From JACQFK01 sp036383955 (GTDB lineage Bacteria > Planctomycetota > MHYJ01 > JACPRB01), in contig DASVNH010000173.1 in assembly GCA_036383955.1 (NCBI GenBank), positions 1 through 64,000 on the forward strand: 64,000 nucleotides of DNA. The letters run 5' to 3'. The stretch's first letter is position 1. Every line of letters begins with the position of its first letter. Position numbers and translations under genes: made by a program. Positions 57,648-64,000 of this stretch are shown here, piece after piece. The notes below the pieces were generated by a model. The model saw only the letters and a program-made list of their open reading frames with translations, ran no database searches and was not told the origin of the DNA.

Positions 57648-59126
57648 TTAGCGCGCGAAGCGGGTCGGGGTCAGGAGCGTGAGGGCGTTCAGGGCCGTCG
57701 CGTAGACGGTGCCGCCCACGCCGCTCCAGCGGTCGACGGGCGCCCAGGAGCCGGCCGCGCAGCCTTCGCGCCGCTGGTTCTCGACGAGCGCGGTCCGGAC
57801 CTTCTCGTTCCAGCGCTTCCATCCGGGGCCCTGGGGCCCCTCCCGCTGAAACAGCGCCAGGGTTCCGAAGTGCCAGTAGTAGTAGTCGATCCGGTGGGCG
57901 TCCCAGACGGGAAGATCCTTGAGGAGCAGATCGCTTCCGGCGCGGCAGGCGTCGCTCGAGGCCGGCTCTCCCAGAAGCAGCCGGATCAGCACCGCGCCCG
58001 CCGTCAGCGTCTCGTGGTGGTCGAAGGCCTCGTTCATGCCGGGGATGAACACCTTTCCCGTGCCGGGCGCGTTGTAGCCCGCCCGGAAAAACGCCGGATC
58101 CGTCACGGACTCGATCCAGGCCTTCCCCCCGTCGAAGTTGACCGCGGGGACGTCGACCCCCGCGTGCCACGCCACGCGCAGCGACAGGGCCGCCCACATC
58201 GTGACCGACGTGTCGTTGTCGCCGGCCAGGGGCGTGTAGCGCCAGCCCGCGCCGGGATTCTGGGCGGCCAGCGTGAACTCGGCCGCGCGCAGCGCCGGGT
58301 CGCGGAGGAAGTCGGGCTTCCCCAGGCCGTACGCGTCCGCCAGCGCCAGCGCCGCGAGCACGTGGCCGTACATGTGCTTGACCGTGGTCCGGTCGCCCAC
58401 GCCGCCCGCGCGCTCCTGCTTGCCCAGGAGCCATTTCAGCCCTTTCTCGACGACGGGGTCGTCGGGGCCGCGGCCCGCCCCCGTGAAAGCCAGCAGCGCC
58501 AGCGCGGTGACCCCGACGTCCTGAGCCTCCTCGCCTTTCTTGCCCGCGCAGTCGCAGCGGACGTCGCGCACCGCCCACGAGCCGTCGGGCGACTGGTGCC
58601 GCTCCAGCCACTTCAGCGCGGCCTTCACGGCCGGCTCCGGCGCCGCGCGCTTCGCCCAGAGCTTGCCGCGGGCATTCAGCGTCCGCAGCCGTTCCAGGAG
58701 CTCGAAGGCCCGGGCCCGGACTTCCGGCTCCTCGGCGTCGAGCCCCTCTCGCAGGGCAGCTTCCGCCTTCGGACCGAGCTTCAGGAGCGCGTCGGCCGCG
58801 CGGGTTCGCGCCTCGACGTCCTCCTCCCCCAGCCGCCGGACCAGGGCTACGGGGTCGTCCTGACGCGCCGCCGGAACCCCGACGTCCTCCGGATTCCGGA
58901 ATAGGAGAGCGAACAGGCCCAGCAGGAGCAGCGCCGCGAAGCCCGCGTGCGGCCAGCGCGCGGGACGTAGGGCGAACGGCGCCGCCGGCACGCGGACCGC
59001 CGCCTCGAAAAGGTCGCGCTCGCGCCGCAGCCGCTCCAGCCCGGCGCGGCAGGCGCCGCAGCGCTCGAGATGATCGTCGGGGGCCGTCAGCCCGTAGGCG
59101 ACGTCGCAGAGATCCTGGCAGGTCAT
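57648..59126 (-). CDS. Zinc-finger anti-sigma factor fused to HEAT and alpha/alpha-toroid (terpenoid-cyclase-like) domains
   Basis: 492 residues from the ATG at 59126, overlapping the sigma-factor gene by four bases (ATGA). Residues 1-35 form a ZAS-type zinc finger (HLERCGAC, H-x3-C-x2-C) as in RsrA-like anti-sigma factors. A transmembrane helix (about 60-78, FAALLLLGLFALLF) follows, then HEAT-like repeats (about 90-145) and a prenyltransferase/squalene-cyclase-like toroid (about 160-490), with AALKWLERHQSPDGSW, WLLGKQERAGG and TAGAVLIRLLLG segments. So the ZAS part would hold the ECF factor inside the cell while a large toroid lies in the periplasm. The ligand is unknown. Confidence 0.85.
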   Translation of the reverse strand: MTCQDLCDVAYGLTAPDDHLERCGACRAGLERLRRERDLFEAAVRVPAAPFALRPARWPHAGFAALLLLGLFALLFRNPEDVGVPAARQDDPVALVRRLGEEDVEARTRAADALLKLGPKAEAALREGLDAEEPEVRARAFELLERLRTLNARGKLWAKRAAPEPAVKAALKWLERHQSPDGSWAVRDVRCDCAGKKGEEAQDVGVTALALLAFTGAGRGPDDPVVEKGLKWLLGKQERAGGVGDRTTVKHMYGHVLAALALADAYGLGKPDFLRDPALRAAEFTLAAQNPGAGWRYTPLAGDNDTSVTMWAALSLRVAWHAGVDVPAVNFDGGKAWIESVTDPAFFRAGYNAPGTGKVFIPGMNEAFDHHETLTAGAVLIRLLLGEPASSDACRAGSDLLLKDLPVWDAHRIDYYYWHFGTLALFQREGPQGPGWKRWNEKVRTALVENQRREGCAAGSWAPVDRWSGVGGTVYATALNALTLLTPTRFAR

Positions 59127-59638
59127 GGGCGGCTCCTTACGAGGTCGCGGATCTTCCGGATGGCCCGGTGCAGGCGGACGCGGACGTGCTCCACCGGCAG
59201 GCCCAGGAGCTCGGCGATCTTCGCCGGCTCGAAGCCGTGGCGCAGGCGCAGGAGGAACGGGGCGCGGTAGAGCGGGTCGAGCGACTCGACCGCCCGGGCG
59301 ATCCGGACGAGGTCTTCCGCGCGATCCAGGGCGTCGTCGGGCGAGGGAGGGGCCTCGACCTCCGGCGCCGGGAGGGGACGTCGGTCGCGCCGGCCCTGGG
59401 CGCGGATCACGTTCGCGGCGATCGTGAAGACCCAGTGCTCGAACGGAGCGACGGGCCGGTACGTCCCGAGGTTCGCGAGGGCCTTGAGGAAAGTTTCCTG
59501 GACGACGTCCTCCGCGTCCGCGCTGATGCCCAGCCAGGACTGGGCCATGGCGCGTAGCCCGGGGCCGCACGCCTCCAACAGGCGTTCCGCTTCATCCCGC
59601 GTCAGCGGGCGCGGCTCGAAGACGGCGGCCGGTTTCAT
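59123..59638 (-). CDS. ECF sigma factor
   Basis: 171 residues from ATG 59638; a GTG one codon earlier is an alternative. Region 2 contains AQSWLGISADAEDVVQETFLKAL and HWVFTIAANVIRA; region 4 contains SLDPLYRAPFLLRLRHGFEPAKIAELLGLPVEHVRVRLHRA. The length and layout are those of ECF factors. It is coupled to the zinc-finger anti-sigma gene by a four-base overlap. Two palindromes fill the 50 bases between it and the upstream GH5 gene. Confidence 0.93.
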   Translation of the reverse strand: MKPAAVFEPRPLTRDEAERLLEACGPGLRAMAQSWLGISADAEDVVQETFLKALANLGTYRPVAPFEHWVFTIAANVIRAQGRRDRRPLPAPEVEAPPSPDDALDRAEDLVRIARAVESLDPLYRAPFLLRLRHGFEPAKIAELLGLPVEHVRVRLHRAIRKIRDLVRSRP

Positions 59639-59648
59639 CACCTGTACA

Positions 59649-59669
59649 ATGCGGAGGGGCCCTCCGCAT
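59649..59669. promoter_or_regulatory. Perfect palindrome upstream of ECF sigma gene
   Basis: ATGCGGAGGG and its complement are separated by one base, with outer CCTGT/ACAGG pairing (59641-59645 and 59671-59675). Lying just before the sigma-factor start codon, it may be an operator, or an attenuator/terminator after GH5. Confidence 0.6.
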
Positions 59670-59691
59670 AACAGGCTTTCGACGCCAGGAG

Positions 59692-61410
59692 TTAACGTTT
59701 ACGCGTCGCGTAAACGTTCACCAGCAGCAGCGCGAGGAGAGCCGTCCAGGGGGAGGCGAAGGTCGCGGTGCCGCAGCCGCAGCCCGAGTCGTCCGAATCG
59801 TCCCCGCCTCCGCTGGAGACCGCGGGAGCCGGTGCCGGAGGAGGCGGCGCGGTGGGCGTCGCCGTGAGCGTCATCCGGTCGACGTTGAACGGCCCCGCGT
59901 CGACCGTGAAGCGCAGCACGTGGGCGCCGGCCGGAAGCGTCAGGTTCGACCGCGTGACCGTCGTCCAGGTCTGCCAGCCGCCCGTGTTCGGGACGGGGGT
60001 CGACGTCCCCAGCGCGGCGCCGTCGAGCTCCAGGTGAAAGCTCGCGCCGTCCATCGGCGTGGCGACCCGGACGTCGATCGCGTACGTGCCGGCCGCGACG
60101 TCGACGGCGAACTCCAGCCATTCGCCGGCCGCCGTCCAGCCGACGTTGTAGCCGCCCGCGGTGGCTTCGATATCGACGCCCTCCGACGTCCGGTACTGCC
60201 CGCCCTGGTTGGCGGGGTCGCTGTCGTGGTAGGCGTCGAAGTCCTCGGCTTCGATCGTGCCGGGGACGGCGTGGGAAGTCGACGGGGGCGGCGGCGTCGT
60301 CGTGCCCGCGTACTGGACGGGGGCGAGGAAGGACGTCTTGGCCGTGTTGGTGCCCGTGTAGCCGTCGAGGAGGATCCCGCCCGTGTCCTGGGACTCGGGC
60401 GTCCAGCACCACCAGGTCCACGAAAGCCCCTTGGCCTGGATATAGGACCGGAGGGCGTTGGCCCACTGCAGCTCGCGGTCGGCCTTGGGCTTGGACGGGT
60501 CGAGGAAGCTGCCCCATTCGCCGATCCAGATGGGCGCGATACCCTCGTTGTGCACGAAGCCCCACTGCGTGTCCCAGTGCGTGGGCAGGTTGCCCGGGAA
60601 GCCGTTGGCCGTCTGGTGGAAGGTCTGGTCGAAGACGATCGGGCCGTAGTCGTGGATCGTGTAGACGAGGCGGTGGGGCACGCTGAGGGTCAGCGGGTGG
60701 TCCTTCACGCCGAGCAGCACGGCGCCCCACCAGCCCGCGGTCCCGTTGTACTGGTCCATGCCCTGGACGCAGATGAGCAGGTTCGGGTTCACCGAGAGGA
60801 TCTCGTTCGCGCAGCGCTTGGCCGCCCAACGCCAGTTGTGCGCGACGTTGACGTTGTCCGCCTCCCAGGTCACGCCGTTGTGGACCTCGTTGAAGAGGTC
60901 GACGCCCACCACGGTCGGATTCGTCGTGTAGCGGCCCACGAGGGCCTTCCAGTTGGCGATCCACTGGGCCTCGCTGTGGGTCGCGTCGTACCAGTGCCCG
61001 CTCTCGCTGGCCCCGCCGCCCGCGAGGCGGTGGTAGTCGAGGATGATCCGGATCCCGCGCGCTCCGGCGGAGGCCACGATCCGGTCCACGATCTCCAGGC
61101 AGGTGGGCCCGATGAGGTCGCCGTTCTTGACGGGGTCGATCGCCTCCGGCCGCGGCTTCGCTCCCCCGAAGATGTCGGTGGAGAAGGGCAGGCGGATCAG
61201 GTTGAAGCCGGCCGCCTTCATCTGGTCGAGGTGGTCCTCGATCGAGCGGTTCGTCCCGCCCCAGAGCCCGTGCGGGATCCGGTTCTCGCTGTCCATCCCG
61301 TGCCAGTTCACCCCCGAGAACCTCACCACGGTCCCCGCCGCATCCTTGATCAGGTTCCCGTCCGTGTGCCACCACCCTGCCTGTGAAACGAAAAGCGTAA
61401 GTGTAAGCAT
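59692..61410 (-). CDS. GH5 cellulase with CBM6/35-like domain and C-terminal sorting tail
   Basis: 572 residues. A very short leader (MLTLTLFVSQ) precedes a GH5 barrel (about 12-370): RFSGVNWHGMDS, NLIRLPFS, acid/base Glu175 in DLFNEVH and nucleophile Glu298 in IGEWGS. A Pro/Thr linker leads to a carbohydrate-binding module (about 382-515: TIEAEDFDAYHDSDPANQGG and GEWLEFAVDVAAGTYAI segments). The end (about 537-572) is Asp/Ser-rich, then GCGCG with two Cys, a hydrophobic helix and the basic RKR, like MYXO-CTERM/GlyGly-CTERM sorting signals. So it is probably an exposed, processed surface enzyme. The RBS GGAGG overlaps the 3' end of the GH48 gene, 10 bases upstream, indicating one operon. Confidence 0.92.
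   Translation of the reverse strand: MLTLTLFVSQAGWWHTDGNLIKDAAGTVVRFSGVNWHGMDSENRIPHGLWGGTNRSIEDHLDQMKAAGFNLIRLPFSTDIFGGAKPRPEAIDPVKNGDLIGPTCLEIVDRIVASAGARGIRIILDYHRLAGGGASESGHWYDATHSEAQWIANWKALVGRYTTNPTVVGVDLFNEVHNGVTWEADNVNVAHNWRWAAKRCANEILSVNPNLLICVQGMDQYNGTAGWWGAVLLGVKDHPLTLSVPHRLVYTIHDYGPIVFDQTFHQTANGFPGNLPTHWDTQWGFVHNEGIAPIWIGEWGSFLDPSKPKADRELQWANALRSYIQAKGLSWTWWCWTPESQDTGGILLDGYTGTNTAKTSFLAPVQYAGTTTPPPPSTSHAVPGTIEAEDFDAYHDSDPANQGGQYRTSEGVDIEATAGGYNVGWTAAGEWLEFAVDVAAGTYAIDVRVATPMDGASFHLELDGAALGTSTPVPNTGGWQTWTTVTRSNLTLPAGAHVLRFTVDAGPFNVDRMTLTATPTAPPPPAPAPAVSSGGGDDSDDSGCGCGTATFASPWTALLALLLVNVYATRKR
59694..59718. repeat. 25-bp perfect palindrome at the 3' end of the GH5 gene
   Basis: AACGTTTACGCG and its complement (59694-59705 and 59707-59718) around a single T cover the last GH5 codons. 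It may be part of transcription termination after GH5. Confidence 0.6.
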
Positions 61411-61420
61411 TCGACCTCCA

Positions 61421-63532
61421 CTATTGGAGCCGGGCGAACTCGGCGTTCGCGACGGCCACCTCCACCTGCGCCCAGAAGCGGTGATACCGGAAGGTCCGGG
61501 CGCCCGGCCGCGCGTACCACGGCCGGAGCTTCAGGAACGTCGTCTCGCCCTTCGGGTGGGGGACCGTCTGGTCGAAGCGGGCGTAGTCGGCCCGCTCCTC
61601 CGGATTCGAGACCCCCAGGGCGTCCCGGTGCGCCCAGATCCCGTCCAGCAGCGCCTTCGCCAGGGCGCGGGCTTCGACGTCCCCCGCCGCCGCCGCCCAG
61701 AACGCGAGAGCCCGGGCCGTCGCCCCGGCCACCCCGACGTCCTGCGTCTCCGCCGTCACCCGGACGCTCTTCCCGTTCCAGGCCAGCGTCGCGGGAATCG
61801 CGTAGCCGCCGGGCGTCGCGCGGACGACGGTCTTGATCCAGGCCGCCCAGCGCTCGACGACCGGCTTCGCGCGCGGATCCTTCGAGACCAGCAGGTACTG
61901 CGCGAGGCGGTCCATCGACCAGGCCTGCCAGCCGAACCATTCGTTGGAGGGCGGGTCCTGGAAGACGGGGTGCGGGTTGAACGTCAGCGCGGCGCCGTCG
62001 ATGTCGTAGCCGCCCGCGATGGCGCCCTCCGGCGACTGGAGGTCGGCGTACATCGCGAGCTGCTTCTCGAGGCTCCTCGCCCAGGCGGGCGAGTCCTTGA
62101 GCGCCCAGGCGGCCATCGGGTTCTGGTAGCCGAAGTGCGCCTGGCTCGCGCCGCTGCGCCAGGCCCAGCCGTCTTTCGCGCCGATCGAGCCGCCCCATCC
62201 GAACGCCCAGCCGATCAGGCCGTGCTCGCCCCGGAAGCGCTTGTCGTGGAGCGCGTAGCGGAGAGAGTCTCCCATCCGCTTCTCGTCCGGCAGCGGCGTC
62301 CCCGGCTTCGCCCAGACCCGCGCCCAGTACGCCGCCTGGATGGCCCGCGCCTCGGCGTCCGGCGCGCAGACGTAGCGCCATTGCGGCGCGTCCGACTTCA
62401 CGAAGAGCCCCACGTGGCTCGGCCCCGGGTCCCACGACGGATGCGGGATCGTCTCCCAGACCGACTCGTCCGGCCCGCGCTGGAACGTGTTCACGAAGCC
62501 GTTGCGCGCGGCGCAATCGCCCCGACGTCCGAAGCCGTAGACGTTGTCCGCGTCGATCAGCCAGTGCATGACGTACAGCTCGCGCGCGCGGAGTGGATCG
62601 GCCTCGGCTTTCGAGCCATCCTCGCCGACGGGATAGTCTTCGATCCGCGCCGCGTCGCGCATCGGCGTCATCGGCTTCTCAGGGTTGTAGAAGCCGAGCG
62701 AGGGCTGGTCGGCGGCCGTCGGGATCGCGACCTCCTCCATCTTCGCCCAGGCCTTCCGGTAGGGCGCCCAGTCGCCCGTGATCCGCCCGTAGGCGGCCTC
62801 GAGCCAGAGCCAGTAGCTGAAAGTTTCGCTCGTCGTCAGGTGCCCGTGGTCCGGCGCGTCCACGATCAGCGTCTCGACCGCGTGATAGGGCACGCCGTCG
62901 CGGCTGAAGTACCCGTTTTTCGGATCGTGGATCTTCCGGTAGAGATCAAGGAAGCGGTCGACCTCCACCGCCACGATTCTGTCCACGTAGGCCACCTGGC
63001 CGGCAGCGACGTCCCGGCCCGCGAAGCGCACGCGGCCCTCGCGGACCTCCAGACGCGTCGTGGAGAGGCGGAACTTCGTGCCGATCACGACGGCCTCCGC
63101 CTCCGGCGTGCGCAGGACCATGGGGTTTTTTTGCGGCGCGACGTCCGCCTCGAGCTCGCCCGCGCGCAGCTCGAGAATCTTGGGGTCGTCGTCGACGACC
63201 ACCATCTCCGCGCCGTCGAGCAGCGTGATCGTCGTGCCGTCCTCCCAGCGCTGAACGTGAGGGCCCCGGAGGACGCGCTCGCCGCGAAGAAGGAAGGCCG
63301 CCAGCACGGCCGCGGCGGCCGCGGCCGCGATCCAGACGCGGCGGCGGGGCGCGAAAGCCCGGAACCGCGCGGCGCCGGCGTCGACCTGGAACTGGACGGC
63401 GAGGGCCTGGTCGCGGCGGGAGGCCCTCGCGAACCGGTCGGCGAAGGCGGGATCGGCGGCGAGGCGGCGGTCGAGCTCGGCGATCTCCTCGGGCGTGGCG
63501 ATGCCGTCGAGATAGCGGTCGATCAGGCTCAT
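61421..63532 (-). CDS. FecR-type anti-sigma factor fused to GH48 cellulase
   Basis: 703 residues. Residues 1-60 are an anti-sigma N terminus of the planctomycete FecR kind (DRYLDGIATPEEIAELDRRL), residues ~66-82 a transmembrane helix (VWIAAAAAAAVLAAFLL), and residues ~95-185 a FecR-like domain (WEDGTTITLLDGAEM, GTKFRLST). From ~190 to 703 the sequence is a GH48 domain: FLDLYRKIHDPKNGYFS, GVPYHAVETLI (catalytic acid Glu220), LIDADNVYGFG, FVNTFQRG, QWRYVCAPDAEARAIQA and QAHFGYQNP, all strongly conserved in GH48 reducing-end cellobiohydrolases. The start codon overlaps the sigma-factor stop (ATGA). A membrane anti-sigma factor with an intact cellulase is, to my knowledge, undescribed; it suggests sensing of cellulose ends by the enzyme itself. 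Confidence 0.9.
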   Translation of the reverse strand: MSLIDRYLDGIATPEEIAELDRRLAADPAFADRFARASRRDQALAVQFQVDAGAARFRAFAPRRRVWIAAAAAAAVLAAFLLRGERVLRGPHVQRWEDGTTITLLDGAEMVVVDDDPKILELRAGELEADVAPQKNPMVLRTPEAEAVVIGTKFRLSTTRLEVREGRVRFAGRDVAAGQVAYVDRIVAVEVDRFLDLYRKIHDPKNGYFSRDGVPYHAVETLIVDAPDHGHLTTSETFSYWLWLEAAYGRITGDWAPYRKAWAKMEEVAIPTAADQPSLGFYNPEKPMTPMRDAARIEDYPVGEDGSKAEADPLRARELYVMHWLIDADNVYGFGRRGDCAARNGFVNTFQRGPDESVWETIPHPSWDPGPSHVGLFVKSDAPQWRYVCAPDAEARAIQAAYWARVWAKPGTPLPDEKRMGDSLRYALHDKRFRGEHGLIGWAFGWGGSIGAKDGWAWRSGASQAHFGYQNPMAAWALKDSPAWARSLEKQLAMYADLQSPEGAIAGGYDIDGAALTFNPHPVFQDPPSNEWFGWQAWSMDRLAQYLLVSKDPRAKPVVERWAAWIKTVVRATPGGYAIPATLAWNGKSVRVTAETQDVGVAGATARALAFWAAAAGDVEARALAKALLDGIWAHRDALGVSNPEERADYARFDQTVPHPKGETTFLKLRPWYARPGARTFRYHRFWAQVEVAVANAEFARLQ

Positions 63533-64000
63533 TCGGCGGCCGCCTTCCGCCGCAGGCAGTCTTCGAGGATCTCGCGGATGCGCGAGAGGGTCTTGTGGAC
63601 GGCGTCGAGCGTGGTGCCGACCCGCCGGGCGATCTCGCCGAGCTTGAGAGCGCTCTCATACCGGAGGGCGAGCAGCCGGCGGGAGCGTTCCGGGAGTCGG
63701 CTCACGCAGTCGCGCAGCGGGCCCGGATCCTCGCGAAGGGGCTCGCTCCGGTCGTAGGCTTCGAGGATGCCGCGGATCGCGGCCGGCGAGAAGGCGAGGG
63801 GGATCCGGCGGGACCGCTCCTGGAGGATCTTGTTCGCGGCGATTCCGCGGGCCCAGGCGCCGAAGGACCGGCCCGAGTCGTACTCGCCGTACTTCTGCCA
63901 GAGGACGAGGCTCGTTTCCTGGAAGAGGTCCTGGAGCACCGAGCGGTCGCGCACCACCGAGGCGAGGAAGGCCTTGAGGTCCCCCTGGTGGGCGACGAAG
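63529..64000 (-). CDS. ECF sigma factor (Rhodopirellula type), 5' end outside window
   Basis: The frame is open to the window edge; a GTG at 63957 is internal, because upstream codons continue an ECF N terminus (HQGDLKAFLASVVRDRS). Region 2 has LQDLFQETSLVLWQKYGEYD, region 4 SRLPERSRRLLALRYESALKLGEIARRVGTTLDAVHKTLSR. This is the sigma-70 subfamily typical of Rhodopirellula and Verrucomicrobium, supporting the taxonomic guess. It is translationally coupled to the FecR-GH48 gene, so the pair should form a sigma/anti-sigma switch for the cellulase operon. Confidence 0.92.
   Translation of the reverse strand, partial: FVAHQGDLKAFLASVVRDRSVLQDLFQETSLVLWQKYGEYDSGRSFGAWARGIAANKILQERSRRIPLAFSPAAIRGILEAYDRSEPLREDPGPLRDCVSRLPERSRRLLALRYESALKLGEIARRVGTTLDAVHKTLSRIREILEDCLRRKAAAE

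Noticed and set aside
1..64000. tRNA, rRNA or phage/transposon genes
   Set aside because: I saw no convincing cloverleaf, rRNA stretch, integrase or transposase; short RNA genes could still be missed by eye.

Overview
The window is about 64 kb of very GC-rich (roughly two-thirds G+C) bacterial chromosome, densely coding, with no rRNA, tRNA, CRISPR array, integrase or transposase that I could see. The gene content points to a Gram-negative bacterium of the Planctomycetota or a close relative: Rhodopirellula-type ECF sigma factors with membrane anti-sigma partners, HEAT-repeat proteins ending in a W-x-x-W-W motif, a terpenoid-cyclase-like repeat protein, a parallel beta-helix protein, outer-membrane TolC and a MacA/LolD/FtsX-type exporter, and many secreted proteins of unknown function. 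This assignment is an inference from families, not from a marker gene.

Layout. 1-4.7 kb: multi-PAS histidine kinase (5' end outside the window), an HTH-receiver regulator and an XRE/S24-like regulator, closed by a strong terminator. 4.7-5.6 kb: a four-helix-bundle (23S rRNA intervening-sequence type) gene lying between degenerate repeat arrays. 5.6-8.9 kb: operon of three trypsin-like (S1C) paralogues that lose their catalytic residues stepwise. 9-16.9 kb: TolC-like protein, a secreted unknown, a 1257-residue GspK/PilX-like protein and a HEAT/coiled-coil/TPR membrane protein. 17-22.4 kb: DUF4139 protein and a three-gene ABC exporter operon. 22.5-24.9 kb: a fusion of an M29-like aminopeptidase to PAS-GAF-GGDEF. 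25-30.3 kb: TPR protein, alpha/beta hydrolase, M20 peptidase, lipoprotein RidA and cysH. 30.4-32.8 kb: SRPBCC protein and three tandem pseudopilin-like paralogues. 32.9-38.1 kb: a fatty-acid/sterol-type beta-oxidation operon (SDR-SCP2-SCP2-MaoC multifunctional enzyme, thiolase, acyl-CoA dehydrogenase) with a PadR regulator. 38.2-45.6 kb: cyclase, di-haem cytochrome, HEAT, unknown, beta-helix and PHP-type metallohydrolase genes. 45.7-50.7 kb: translationally coupled subtilase lipoprotein and TPR-CHAT protease. 50.7-55.2 kb: WaaP-like kinase, HEAT protein, cysD and cysNC. 55.2-56.8 kb: a candidate two-selenocysteine HMA-like protein divergent from a LysR regulator. 56.9-64 kb: cupredoxin-like protein and a cellulose-related cluster with two ECF sigma factors, a FecR-type anti-sigma factor fused to a GH48 cellulase, a GH5 cellulase with a sorting tail, and a zinc-finger anti-sigma factor fused to HEAT and alpha/alpha-toroid domains.

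How the parts work together. The sulfur genes (cysH, cysD, cysNC) make an assimilatory sulfate route that probably runs through APS rather than PAPS. The cellulase cluster looks like a self-sensing regulon in which the anti-sigma factor itself carries a cellulase fold. The strongest novelty candidates are the UGA-x3-UGA gene at 55249-55737, the FecR-GH48 fusion, the M29-GGDEF fusion and the subtilase/CHAT pair.

Genome-style signals that recur: a -10-like hexamer 6-12 bases before the start codon at about eleven genes (suggesting leaderless mRNAs), very short uncharged signal peptides, and inverted repeats at most convergent gene ends.
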